NCBI GenBank assembly: GCA_022771695.1 | Contig: JALEKJ010000021.1 | Location: 1 to 64,000 of the forward strand | Length of the DNA: 64,000 nt | Reading direction: 5' to 3' | Origin: Roseburia sp. | GTDB lineage: Bacteria; Bacillota; Clostridia; Lachnospirales; Lachnospiraceae | Shown: piece by piece, positions 1 to 8,431 of the stretch | How the letters are laid out: the number at the start of each line of letters is the position of its first letter | How positions within the stretch are numbered: position 1 is the stretch's first letter | Notes under the pieces: model-generated | Told to the model about the DNA's origin: nothing | The model's database searches: none | What the model saw: only the letters and a program-made list of their open reading frames with translations | Position numbers and translations under genes: made by a program

Positions 1-58
1 ATGTTACGTTTACCTTCGGTCAGTTGTACTTTGTGTACGGGTTTCTTTTCTCTTGCCA
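1..58 (-). CDS. IS256-family transposase, N-terminal fragment (runs off window)
   Basis: The reading frame starts at the ATG at 58-56 and leaves the window at position 1, so only about 19 residues are visible. They begin MAREKKPVHKVQ and continue LTEGKRN, which I recognise as the usual start of Lachnospiraceae IS256 (mutator-type) DDE transposases. An AGGAGG ribosome binding site lies 9 bases upstream at about 68-73. The catalytic core is outside the window, so whether the element is intact cannot be judged. The family call rests on recalled similarity of a short segment. Confidence 0.7.
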
Positions 59-141
59 TAATAAAAGGCCTCCTATGATTTTAAATTTTATCATAGAAGA
101 CCCCATAAATCTTTATTTACAGAAAAACTTTCACAGACTCT
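1..141 (-). mobile_element. One end of an IS256-type insertion sequence
   Basis: The 58 bp of transposase start are preceded by a short leader with a 7-bp inverted repeat (CTATGAT at 73-79, ATCATAG at 90-96). About 45 bases further out is the sequence CAGAGTCTGTGAAAG, read on the minus strand from about 142, which resembles the terminal inverted repeat of this IS family. I place the outer boundary near 141. The other end lies outside the window, so the boundary and any target duplication are inferred. Confidence 0.5.
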
Positions 142-170
142 GATTTAAATATACCGTATTATTAAATTTA

Positions 171-211
171 AATAGCCCAGAGCAGATATTATCTTCCTGC
201 TTTGGGCTATT
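171..211 (-). terminator. Hairpin terminator after the FliD-like gene
   Basis: AATAGCCCA and TGGGCTATT form the outer stem, continued by AGCAG/CTGCT, around an 11-base loop. On the minus strand it is followed by an AT-rich tract. It sits 40 bases beyond the stop of the FliD-like gene at 252. Confidence 0.75.
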
Positions 212-251
212 TTCTGCATGCTTAATCATCACACAAAACGTTCCTACGGCA

Positions 252-917
252 TCAGCCCCAGAAATCATATTTATTCGTGAAAGCAGAATATACATTTCCT
301 GTCGAACCATACTGGCAAGTCAGGCTCTCTACATTTGCCTTGGCATTATCAGAAATCCTTGTTGCCAGAAATGCCGTCTTAGACGAAAAAGTTCCTGATG
401 CTCCAAAAAGTTTTTCCAGACTGTCTGTATCTGCGGTCTTCAACTTATCCTTATCAAGCACTGCAGTTCCATCTTTGGATATGGTAACACCAATATTCTC
501 CAGTGCTTCACGGTTGTCCGTGGCTGCTTCCTGTAACATCTGACGGTAGAAATCATTTAATGGGTTGGAGGTCGTTATTAATGTCTTTAATGTATTATTA
601 TAGCTTTCCAGCAATGCTTCCACTCCCTCATAAATCTCTTGATTACTTCCACTTTCCCGTACTTTGGCAAATACAGACTCCTCTCCCTCTGTCATAAAAA
701 ATTCAGCTTTCTGCAACAACTGATCTGCTGCTTTTTCCAGCTTTTCGTAGCTACTCCTCTTTGCCGTATCTACGACACTGCTACTGTTCTTGTTCAAGGC
801 ACGAAGCAACGTGTTCTCTGAGCTTTCATTGCTGACATAACTCAGCAACGACGTGTTATTAATTGGCAATCCTGCCTTTCTTGCCGATTCGTTTAACATC
901 TGTGTTGTGATTCTCAT
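252..917 (-). CDS. Small FliD C-terminal-like (flagellar cap-like) protein
   Basis: This 221-residue protein has no signal peptide or membrane segment. Residues about 120-175 carry a pattern typical of the FliD C-terminal region: DFYRQMLQEA, then LENIGVTISKDGT, LDKDKLK and EKLFG. FliD caps the flagellar filament and is normally 450 residues or more; here the N-terminal FliD domain is absent, so this is a short relative rather than a full filament cap. A GGAGG site 6 bases upstream supports the start. It lies 30 bases after the LytTR regulator gene and probably shares its transcript. No other flagellar gene is nearby. It could be an accessory or modified export substrate of the flagellar system; the exact role is unknown. 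Confidence 0.5.
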   Translation of the reverse strand: MRITTQMLNESARKAGLPINNTSLLSYVSNESSENTLLRALNKNSSSVVDTAKRSSYEKLEKAADQLLQKAEFFMTEGEESVFAKVRESGSNQEIYEGVEALLESYNNTLKTLITTSNPLNDFYRQMLQEAATDNREALENIGVTISKDGTAVLDKDKLKTADTDSLEKLFGASGTFSSKTAFLATRISDNAKANVESLTCQYGSTGNVYSAFTNKYDFWG

Positions 918-947
918 ACTTTTCCTCCTTTTATCCTCCTGACTTCA

Positions 948-1697
948 CTATTTTTCCTCCGAAATATATTCCAGATAGCTCTTTACAAAATCCTGATACT
1001 TATATTTGGATATGAGCAGCCTGTCCCCATTTTTCATCCACAGCTCTGTCCGATTATAACGTTCCACATATTTCATGTTGACCAGATATCCTTTATGTAT
1101 CCGAAAAAAGTCCGGCTTCAGTTCTCTTTCCAAATCACTGATTTTGTCGTAATACTCAATTTTTTCCTGTTGCAGATATAAAACCACTTTCCTGTTACTG
1201 CTCTCAATATAGTAAATATCATCGGCAGAAACCCTTCTTGTTGTATTTCTGTTACGAACAAAAACTTCCTTTGCCCCCTCCTGCCTCTTTGCCACAAGAT
1301 ACTGGTATTCTCGCATCGCCTGCGCGAAAACTTTTTCAAAATCCCTTTCCCGGATTGGTTTTAAAATATACTGAAAAGCATTGACCGAAAAAGCCTCCGG
1401 CATATACTCCGGATTTCCTGTTACAAATATCAGGAGCGGGAGGCTTCCCCACACTGCTTCCTGTCTGCTTTCCATCTGGTTTCTAAGCTGCTTCGCCACA
1501 TTCATTCCATCAGTGCCTTCCGCAGAAATATCCAGAAAAAGAATGTCGATTGGTTTTGCATCCTCACGATTCTGAATCTGCAATAGTTCTTCTCCCGATA
1601 AAAATTCTGTTATCTCGCAGGAAACATTCTGCTTCTGTATCAATTTTTGTATGTATATTCGGACATTTTCTTCATCATCGCAAATTGCTATGTTCAA
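948..1697 (-). CDS. LytTR-family response regulator
   Basis: A response regulator of about 249 residues. The N-terminal receiver domain shows the acidic pocket ICDDEE at the start and the phosphorylation site FLDISAEGTDG at about residues 58-68. The C-terminal half is a LytTR DNA-binding domain with YYIESSNRKV and FRIHKGYLVN. I choose the TTG at 1697 as start because it gives the classical opening NIAICDDE and has GAGGTG 6 bases upstream; an ATG at 1724 is in frame but has no good ribosome binding site. No partner histidine kinase is encoded next to it. It is followed after 30 bases by the FliD-like gene, which is its likely co-transcribed target. Paired repeats upstream suggest autoregulation. 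Confidence 0.85.
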   Translation of the reverse strand: MNIAICDDEENVRIYIQKLIQKQNVSCEITEFLSGEELLQIQNREDAKPIDILFLDISAEGTDGMNVAKQLRNQMESRQEAVWGSLPLLIFVTGNPEYMPEAFSVNAFQYILKPIRERDFEKVFAQAMREYQYLVAKRQEGAKEVFVRNRNTTRRVSADDIYYIESSNRKVVLYLQQEKIEYYDKISDLERELKPDFFRIHKGYLVNMKYVERYNRTELWMKNGDRLLISKYKYQDFVKSYLEYISEEK

Positions 1698-1792
1698 CTT
1701 TTTCACCTCAATTTTATGTCTCATAATTCTATCTGGGTATCGTCTTGCCTATATAATTATATTATCGGCAAAAGTCCTAAAAAAATTTTGAA

Positions 1793-1827
1793 AATGTAGT
1801 GACTGGACATTTGAATGTTGTGACTGG
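1793..1827 (-). promoter_or_regulatory. Tandem LytTR-type binding boxes upstream of the response regulator
   Basis: Read on the minus strand, CCAGTCACAACATT (1827-1814) and CCAGTCACTACATT (1806-1793) are direct repeats differing at one base, with a period of 21 bp. Two half-sites on the same helix face about two turns apart are the known arrangement for LytTR proteins such as AgrA. An AT-rich -10-like stretch lies downstream near 1757, which places the boxes next to the -35 region, a position suited to activation. That the adjacent LytTR regulator binds here is inferred. Confidence 0.6.
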
Positions 1828-1933
1828 ATTCTATATTATAAAACCCTCCCTTTTCCCGGCTCTTTTTTTGTGATGAAACGCAAAAAAAGACGTATGAAAC
1901 TGTTACATCTCATACGCCTTAACTCTGATACTG

Positions 1934-2317
1934 TTATTCCGTTGCTTCCATCACAAGCGCCAGCACAAAAATTCCGATGCACGGAGCCAGATTGCAGAAC
2001 ATCCCCGCTTTTAAGCCCGCCATATCCGCAACAATTCCAATCAGCCACGGCATCACAATCGCTCCGATACCTGCCACAGGTAACATAACGCACATCCCTT
2101 TGCCAGACCTACCATCAAAAAGACCGCCATATTTCCAATGCTCATCAGCGATAGCATCGTACCTGTCACCCCATAAGAGAACCCATACTTTTTCTGCAGG
2201 ATACTCACAATAATTCCACTTGATATCGCGCAGATGCCGCTAAAAAAAAGCCAGATATCCGGTATTCCGCAATCTTACACTCTGTTCTCCATAACTGTCG
2301 TCTTCGTTCCGGCACAT
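1934..2317 (-). pseudogene. Remnant of an MFS transporter with internal deletion
   Basis: The minus strand holds both ends of a major facilitator protein but not the middle. The N-terminal part begins MCRNEDDSYGEQ at 2317 after a GGTGG-like site and continues NTGYLAF. A run of eight T residues (A run at 2242-2249) shifts the frame, after which the typical first-helix segment SGICAISSGIIVSI and then KKYGFSYGVTGTMLS and MSIGNMAVF follow. Near 2095-2110 the frame jumps to a C-terminal segment with GIGAIVMPWLIG and MAGLKAGMF, ending at the stop at 1934-1936. Most of the transporter, about 300 residues, is missing. At least two lesions (homopolymer shift and deletion) make function unlikely. Confidence 0.75.
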
Positions 2318-2476
2318 TTCCACCGGATACTTTTCTCCTGTGTTTTCTTCTTTTCCGTCTATCACACCTATTGCCTCATTTCGAGAGTAATATTTTGTTC
2401 TTCTTGCATAATTCTTGTTTTTGATTGTATTTTTTTAAATATTATGCCAAAATCTATACAGAGGAGGAGCATACGC

Positions 2477-3676
2477 ATGGAACATCCTGTTTTAACTTTT
2501 TTACAAAATTATCTTTCTGATTTACACATACAGTATGTGCTCGCAGACGGTGCCGATGTGGACTTATCCTCGTTGGACTTAGGGCTCCGCAACAGCATTT
2601 TAAAATGCTCGAAAGGCAATCAGAAGCACGCATTAAAAAAATTGGAAGCACATACCATCTATCATGTGATTGATTATTATGAATGCAGTTATTCTTTATT
2701 TCAGTTTCCGGACAAGCAGATTCTTTTCATCGGACCATACCTCACAAAAGAGATTTCTTTTCATGACATTCAGACGCTTATGAACAATCTGCAGATTCCG
2801 GCGGAGCTGTTTCCACAACTGCAGGATTATTACTATGCACTCCCTGCGATTACTGCAAAAACCGCATTTTTCTCCTTGCTGCGTCATGTCTATGCCGCCA
2901 TCTTCGATTCAGAGCTTCCTTCGATTCAGTACTTAGACCTTAAACAGTCTGAGTCGCAGGAAAAGTTTTTAGAAACACACAGCTTTTTTGTACCGGAAGA
3001 TGCGGTTTTAAGCATGCAGCTCTTAGAAGAACGCTATCATATAGAGGATGAATTGCTCGATGCCATCTCGCGCGGCAATTTGGCAAAAGCTCTCTCTGTC
3101 TCGGACACTATGGGGGCGATTCGTTTCGCTCCGCGCACGGACAATGAACTGCGCAACCGCAAAAACCTAATGATTACCTTCAATTCGCTGATGCGGCGTG
3201 CCGCCTATGTTGCGGGTGTACACCCTTTTTACATCGATGCCGTTTCAAGCAACTACGCGACACTGATTGAGCAATGTCGCACCGTAGACGAAACTCACGA
3301 TATCACTCCCTACATGGTACGAAGCTATTGCGACCTTGTAGATAAACGAAGCATGAGTTCCTACTCGGAGCCTATCCGAAAAATCTTAGTCACCATAGAC
3401 GCCTCCCTGACCGGAGATTTAAGCCTCAAACGCTTTGCAAACGACCTCTTTTTAAATACCAGCTACCTCTCAACCCTATTTAAAAAGGAGGTCGGCATGA
3501 CGCTTACTGACTATGTAAATAAAAACCGAATCACATATGCACAAAAACATATAAAAAGCACAACGCTTTCCGTACAGGATATCGCTATCAAATCCGGAAT
3601 CCCGGATATCCATTACTTTACCAGACTGTTTCGGCGTGAAACGGGCGTAACTCCCAGAGAATGGCGCAACCAATAG
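2477..3676 (+). CDS. AraC-family transcriptional regulator
   Basis: A regulator of 399 residues with a C-terminal AraC-type double helix-turn-helix (about residues 295-395): SLKRFANDLFLNTSYLSTLF is the first and VQDIAIKSGIPDIHYFTRLF the second recognition region, ending in TGVTPREWR. The N-terminal 290 residues form a ligand or signal domain I cannot assign. The open frame extends upstream to 2234, but the ATG at 2477 has GAGGAGGAG 7 bases before it and the upstream part overlaps the MFS remnant, so 2477 is chosen. The neighbour on the right is a convergent family 2 beta-galactosidase, a plausible but unproven target. Confidence 0.85.
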   Translation: MEHPVLTFLQNYLSDLHIQYVLADGADVDLSSLDLGLRNSILKCSKGNQKHALKKLEAHTIYHVIDYYECSYSLFQFPDKQILFIGPYLTKEISFHDIQTLMNNLQIPAELFPQLQDYYYALPAITAKTAFFSLLRHVYAAIFDSELPSIQYLDLKQSESQEKFLETHSFFVPEDAVLSMQLLEERYHIEDELLDAISRGNLAKALSVSDTMGAIRFAPRTDNELRNRKNLMITFNSLMRRAAYVAGVHPFYIDAVSSNYATLIEQCRTVDETHDITPYMVRSYCDLVDKRSMSSYSEPIRKILVTIDASLTGDLSLKRFANDLFLNTSYLSTLFKKEVGMTLTDYVNKNRITYAQKHIKSTTLSVQDIAIKSGIPDIHYFTRLFRRETGVTPREWRNQ

Positions 3677-3700
3677 CCCGCACAGCGCCACATACAAAAA

Positions 3701-3734
3701 CCGCACAGGGCGACCATTTGCTCGTCCTGTGCGG
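3701..3734 (+). terminator. Terminator between the AraC gene and beta-galactosidase
   Basis: CCGCACAGG (3701-3709) pairs with CCTGTGCGG (3726-3734), and on the plus strand the hairpin is followed by TTTCTTTTT. It lies between two converging genes and probably serves the AraC gene, perhaps both. Confidence 0.85.
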
Positions 3735-3763
3735 TTTCTTTTTAATTTATAAGAAAAATAGGT

Positions 3764-6025
3764 TTAGTCAACTCTCTTAATCTTGTTCAACTGCTCGTTA
3801 ATTGCAAGCATCTGCTCTTTTGTCAGGCTCGGTCCTGCGGCACCCATTAAATTCATCATACGAATTACGGTAAAGCTTCCCAACATTTCAAACATCTTTG
3901 GATTTGCCATCGCTGCATTTGCCGGATTACCGTCTTTCTTATCACCGCCCATGGAACCCATCATCCGGCTCAGCATGCTCATGAAAAACTGCTTACCTTC
4001 TTCAGACTTCATAATATCCGAAAGCTTGTCATTCAAAGAGTAATATCCTTCCGGTGCTGTGATATCAAACCAGTTCAATACAGCCCCCTTCTCTTTCAAA
4101 CGATATTCCTCATTGAAAGTATCTACCTTACGGATATGGCTCTCATCTCTGCACTCGCCTGCCACGGCTACCAGCGTAGACTCTCCTGCGTTTGGCACCT
4201 GGAAATAGAAGAAATGATCTTCCGCTTTCAGTTTACCAAGGCTCTTGCCGTTTACAAACAATTCCACCTCCGGAAGATTAGAGTATACGGTAACCTTTGT
4301 GGTATCTTCTACACGATCTATATAACGTTTTCCACAGATGTGTACGAATGGTTCATCGGATAACCACGCTTTGTAAGCATAGAAGGAATCCTTCTTATAT
4401 TTACGGTCAAAAGTAACAAGCCCCTTGTGGTTTTGTCCGTTCTCGCCACCCTCATTTCGCGCATCTGCACCAAAGTCGAACATGTTCCATACATGGGTTG
4501 CCCACAGATATTTTCTGCTGAACAACTGCTTAATCAGTTCCTCATGATAGTATGCCTGATACTCCTCTGTGTAATCACCCTGCTGCGGGTCAGAGGTATG
4601 CCAGTTCAATGCCTCACATCCATACTCACTCATACCGATTGGAATGTTTGGAAACTCCTTGTGGAAGTTGTCAAGCCACGGACCGTTCATGGAGGTATCT
4701 CCGCCGTACCATCCGAAGTAGTGATTGTAAGAAATCGTATCCGGAATCTGAATGTACGGGTCATGAATATCACACATAGATACGACTGCCATAGTGGTAA
4801 GTCTTGTCTTATCCATCTCATGAACCATATCATTTAAGATATTGTGGTTCTCTAACAGATCAGGTGTAGAAGCTCCGGTCATTGTAATCTCATTAGACAG
4901 CCCCCAAACTACAATGGATGGGTGATTATAATTCTGTACAACCAACTCCTTCATCTGAGAAATCGTATTCTCACGACCTGTTGGCATATGACTGGAAATG
5001 TACGGAATCTCAGCCCAGATTACAAGCCCCTTCTCATCACACAGATCATAAAAGTATTGATCATGCTGATAATGCGCCAGACGAATCGTTGTCGCCCCCA
5101 TCTCACAAATCAGTTCCATATCTTCCTCGTGGTGCTCCGGCAATAATGCGTTACCGATACCCCAGCGATCCTGATGGCGTGAAACACCGCGCAATGGATA
5201 CTCCTCACCATTTAGGATAAAACCTCGCTCCGGATCAATCTGGTAAGTGCGGCATCCAAATCTGGCGCTGACATTATCTAAGGCGTCTTCTCCCTCTACG
5301 AGCACAACCTCTGCCGTATAAAGATATGGGTCTTTTCTACCGTTCCATAAATGAACAGCCGGAATATCTATAACAGCCTTGGTCTCCTCCGCGGAAACAG
5401 TCTTCTCCGCAAGAGTCTTTCCGTCCTTGTCTTTTACGGTATAAACAAGCTTCTGTCCTGCTTTTGCATTGGTTAAAAACACTTCCACTTCAACCTTCGC
5501 ATCTTTTCCTGTAATCTCTGGAGTCACCTTAATACCCGGACCTCCGTAATAATCCAAATCAAAATGAGACTCACTTACCGCAATAATATTTACATTACGA
5601 TAAAGTCCACCATAAAAGGTAAAGTCTGCATTCTGCGGATATACTCGGTCGTTCACACCATTGTCTACCGCAACCACAACCAGATTCTCTTCCCCGGTAA
5701 GAGCTTCTGTCATATTTACTCTCCAGGTAGAATATCCGCCGTCGTGGCTTGCCAGCTTCTTGCCGTTTACATATACATCAGCAGAAGCGTTTGCTCCGCG
5801 GAACTCTAAATAATACAAATCTGCTGCCGGGAGCTCACTCTTCTTTAATATATTTGCATAGTATGCAGTTCCACGATATAAATCGTTGCCACCGTCCTGT
5901 CCGTCAATTGCATTCCATGTGTGCGGCAAATTTACCCAGTACCATTTCTCAGGCATCTGCTGTGGCACGGCTGTCGCCTCTTTGGAAAACGCCCATTTGG
6001 TATTAAAGCTGATAATCTCTCTCAT
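3764..6025 (-). CDS. Glycoside hydrolase family 2 beta-galactosidase-like enzyme
   Basis: A 753-residue intracellular GH2 enzyme with no signal peptide. The order is a jelly-roll sugar-binding domain (about 1-165), an immunoglobulin-like domain (165-270), the TIM barrel (270-550), then a further beta domain. The acid/base Glu379 lies in GLSNEITMTG and the nucleophile Glu467 in GMSEYGCEA, both characteristic of the family. It would release beta-galactosyl (or related beta-linked) residues from imported oligosaccharides. The last 85 or so residues are an unusual methionine-rich helical extension (13 Met in the final 83 residues) that is not part of the standard fold. GGAGG precedes the ATG by 10 bases. 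It is divergent from the chemotaxis gene at 6319. Beta-glucuronidase activity is an alternative; the substrate is not fixed by sequence. Confidence 0.85.
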   Translation of the reverse strand: MREIISFNTKWAFSKEATAVPQQMPEKWYWVNLPHTWNAIDGQDGGNDLYRGTAYYANILKKSELPAADLYYLEFRGANASADVYVNGKKLASHDGGYSTWRVNMTEALTGEENLVVVAVDNGVNDRVYPQNADFTFYGGLYRNVNIIAVSESHFDLDYYGGPGIKVTPEITGKDAKVEVEVFLTNAKAGQKLVYTVKDKDGKTLAEKTVSAEETKAVIDIPAVHLWNGRKDPYLYTAEVVLVEGEDALDNVSARFGCRTYQIDPERGFILNGEEYPLRGVSRHQDRWGIGNALLPEHHEEDMELICEMGATTIRLAHYQHDQYFYDLCDEKGLVIWAEIPYISSHMPTGRENTISQMKELVVQNYNHPSIVVWGLSNEITMTGASTPDLLENHNILNDMVHEMDKTRLTTMAVVSMCDIHDPYIQIPDTISYNHYFGWYGGDTSMNGPWLDNFHKEFPNIPIGMSEYGCEALNWHTSDPQQGDYTEEYQAYYHEELIKQLFSRKYLWATHVWNMFDFGADARNEGGENGQNHKGLVTFDRKYKKDSFYAYKAWLSDEPFVHICGKRYIDRVEDTTKVTVYSNLPEVELFVNGKSLGKLKAEDHFFYFQVPNAGESTLVAVAGECRDESHIRKVDTFNEEYRLKEKGAVLNWFDITAPEGYYSLNDKLSDIMKSEEGKQFFMSMLSRMMGSMGGDKKDGNPANAAMANPKMFEMLGSFTVIRMMNLMGAAGPSLTKEQMLAINEQLNKIKRVD

Positions 6026-6174
6026 TGGTCACATTCCTCCGATTGTATTTGTTGTGGCAGGGCATCTATGTACCTCATGCCGTGTAAATAGGTTACATTG
6101 TTTCACTAACTGTATCTTATCACAAAGCTCCCTTTGTTTCTTTGGATATTCTTTGGAAAAACTGGCATAATTTT

Positions 6175-6197
6175 TTGTCAAAAGCATTTTTTGACAA
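6175..6197. promoter_or_regulatory. Palindrome in the divergent beta-galactosidase/MCP intergenic region
   Basis: TTGTCAAAA and TTTTGACAA form a perfect 9-bp inverted repeat with a 5-base spacer. Each arm contains a TTGACA hexamer, one pointing each way, so the site could combine two -35 elements with an operator. A second smaller inverted repeat, TAGTAT and ATACTA, lies at 6261-6276. The rest of the roughly 290-base gap (6026-6318) is AT-rich with no gene seen. The bound regulator is unknown. Confidence 0.4.
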
Positions 6198-6318
6198 GAA
6201 AGTACTAAAAATACCTATTGTGACACTTTCCTATTTTTGTTTTATTAGTAAAATATAAAATAGTATAGTAATACTAAAGTAACACTTTTTACAAATACAA
6301 TACGTGAAAGGAGATATT

Positions 6319-8352
6319 ATGAAATCAACCAATGATAACCACGCTTCCTCATCCGGAAGATCTATCAAGGCCATTATGCTCGGAGTATTGATTCCACTCA
6401 TCCTGCTCGGGCAGCTTGCAAGTAACAGCTTTGCCTCTCACAACATCAGCGATTATGGAAATTCCGTTATTCACACAGATTTGGACAACGGCTATCTTGC
6501 TGCACAACAGGCTCTGGATACTTACTTCTGGGGTATCGAGTACCGTATGACGACCATGAGCATGACCGGCATTATCCAGCGCGATTTAAAAAATGGCGAC
6601 TTTACCAACACACTTGGCATTCTCTCCGGCTTGAAGGGCGCAAATGATGTCATTACCGGAACCGTCTTTCGTTCTGAAGCAGGCGACAACCTCTCTGTTC
6701 CTTCTGTCAATTATAAGTCAAAGGGCATGAGCGCCATCATCGAGGACGAGTATTATGCGCTTGCCAAAGAAAATGAGAGCATCTGGGTAGGTCCTTATGA
6801 GGACAAGCTTACCGGTGTGATTACGCTTTCCGAATACCGTACCGTATGCGATGACAACGGCAAGATACTTGGTGTCATCGGAATGAGCATCAACTTCCAT
6901 GATATTTCCCAGTACTTTAGTGAGCGTATTTTCAGTTCCACCGGTTATTCCCTGCTTCTAAAGCCTGATGGAACCATACTGTCCGACCATCAGGATATGT
7001 CCCGTGTTCACACGGTAACAGATAATCCTGAGCTTTTAGCAATTGCAGCAGAAACCGACGAAAGTGAAGGCACACTTCACATTAACGGAGGTACTTATTT
7101 TTATAAGGCATGCAACGTGCCTCGAACCGACTGGCGCATGGTCAGCATTATCAGCAGCAATGAGCATGACGATGTTACATCAAGAAGTACGATGATTCAG
7201 TACTCGATTACCTTTATCGTCATTCTTATCAGTCTACTGTGTGTATGGCTCTTAATCAGCATGATTACCAAGCGTCTGTACCACATTAAAAATGCCATGA
7301 ACCTTGCCGGCAGCGGTAATCTTACCAGTTCCGTTGCGTTGAAAAACAACACTCCGAAAAAGATGGATGAGCTAGATATCATCGGTGATTCCTTCAACCG
7401 CATGACACAGGATTTCTCTGCTGCACTCGGTGATACCAAGGATACGCTTTCCCAGCTTTTGGAACGTAACAACGAATTAAAGGATGCTTTCCAGCAATTA
7501 ACAGAAACTTCCCTTAACATCTCCGAATCCATGGAACAGGTGGCATCCGTCAGCGCAGAGCAGGCAGAGTCCACATCCGCAGTCGTAGCAGAGACCAACG
7601 ATCTGTCCGAACATATTGAGGCCGTTTCCTCGTTAGTCAATACCATGCAGGACTCCTGCGGTACATTAAAGGATAAGACCAATACAGGTCTCACCATTGT
7701 AAATAATCTGGTAAGCAGTTCTGCTGAGACAATTCGTGCCACGGAAGAAATTACTACCAGCATCAATAACGTAGATACAAGTTCCAGAGAAATCGAGGAT
7801 ATCATCGGTCTGATCAACTCGATTTCCGACCAGACTAACCTTCTCGCACTAAACGCCTCCATCGAGGCAGCAAGAGCCGGAGATGCCGGCAAAGGATTTG
7901 CTGTTGTTGCTGATGAAATTCGCAATCTTGCAGAGCAGTCTCAGAATGCAACCGCAAATATACGTACCATTATTCAGACGATGCAGACAAAGATACAGGA
8001 AACCGTACATGCTGTCGCGGATGTAAATGCTGCCATGACCGCGCAAAATGACAATGTCCAGAACACGGAGACATCATTCAACAGCATCTATGAGGATGTC
8101 GATGCCCTACATCAACTTCTGGCTGAAGTGGAACAGAAAAACCACGCAATGGTTGCTCAGAAAGAAACCATTCTTTCCTCCATGCATGAGCTCTCTGCCG
8201 GAGTGGAAGAAACAACCGCTTCTACCTTTGAAGTCAGCTCAAACACCAGCCATCAGAAGGATATTACCGACAATCTGATGCAGCTTTCTGAGGAAATTGT
8301 TACCTGCAGCGACCAGCTAAGCCAAAAACTCGATATCTTCCAGTGTCGTTAA
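6319..8352 (+). CDS. Methyl-accepting chemotaxis protein
   Basis: A transmembrane chemoreceptor of 677 residues. A first membrane helix (about residues 14-36) is followed by an extracytoplasmic double-Cache-type sensor region, a second helix (about 290-320) and a HAMP linker. The cytoplasmic signalling domain has the conserved hairpin tip [20 protein letters not shown], followed by [18 protein letters not shown]. This tip contacts CheA and CheW to steer flagellar motility. The ATG at 6319 is preceded by AAAGGAG; the GTG at 6304 is in frame but the ribosome binding site lies inside that extension. Its divergent neighbour is a beta-galactosidase, so the ligand may be a sugar or related molecule, which is inference. 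Confidence 0.92.
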   Translation: MKSTNDNHASSSGRSIKAIMLGVLIPLILLGQLASNSFASHNISDYGNSVIHTDLDNGYLAAQQALDTYFWGIEYRMTTMSMTGIIQRDLKNGDFTNTLGILSGLKGANDVITGTVFRSEAGDNLSVPSVNYKSKGMSAIIEDEYYALAKENESIWVGPYEDKLTGVITLSEYRTVCDDNGKILGVIGMSINFHDISQYFSERIFSSTGYSLLLKPDGTILSDHQDMSRVHTVTDNPELLAIAAETDESEGTLHINGGTYFYKACNVPRTDWRMVSIISSNEHDDVTSRSTMIQYSITFIVILISLLCVWLLISMITKRLYHIKNAMNLAGSGNLTSSVALKNNTPKKMDELDIIGDSFNRMTQDFSAALGDTKDTLSQLLERNNELKDAFQQLTETSLNISESMEQVASVSAEQAESTSAVVAETNDLSEHIEAVSSLVNTMQDSCGTLKDKTNTGLTIVNNLVSSSAETIRATEEITTSINNVDTSSREIEDIIGLINSISDQTNLLALNASIEAARAGDAGKGFAVVADEIRNLAEQSQNATANIRTIIQTMQTKIQETVHAVADVNAAMTAQNDNVQNTETSFNSIYEDVDALHQLLAEVEQKNHAMVAQKETILSSMHELSAGVEETTASTFEVSSNTSHQKDITDNLMQLSEEIVTCSDQLSQKLDIFQCR

Positions 8353-8365
8353 GATAACTTTTTCA

Positions 8366-8417
8366 GGAAAAAGGGTGTTCCCCAGGTCTTAAAATGACCG
8401 CGGGAACACCCTTTTCT
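8366..8417. terminator. Bidirectional terminator between MCP and GH3 genes
   Basis: AAAGGGTGTTCCC pairs with GGGAACACCCTTT, with A-rich sequence on the left and CTTTTCTTTT on the right. It sits between two converging genes and can serve both strands. Confidence 0.85.
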
Positions 8418-8431
8418 TTTCCTGTATTAGC

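Noticed and set aside
2234-2476. N-terminal extension of the AraC reading frame, about 81 residues
   Set aside because: It overlaps the 5' end of the MFS remnant, has no ribosome binding site, and the ATG at 2477 has a strong one.
7197-7925. Long minus-strand open frame of about 240 residues
   Set aside because: It is antisense to the conserved chemoreceptor signalling domain and shows serine/valine-rich shadow composition.
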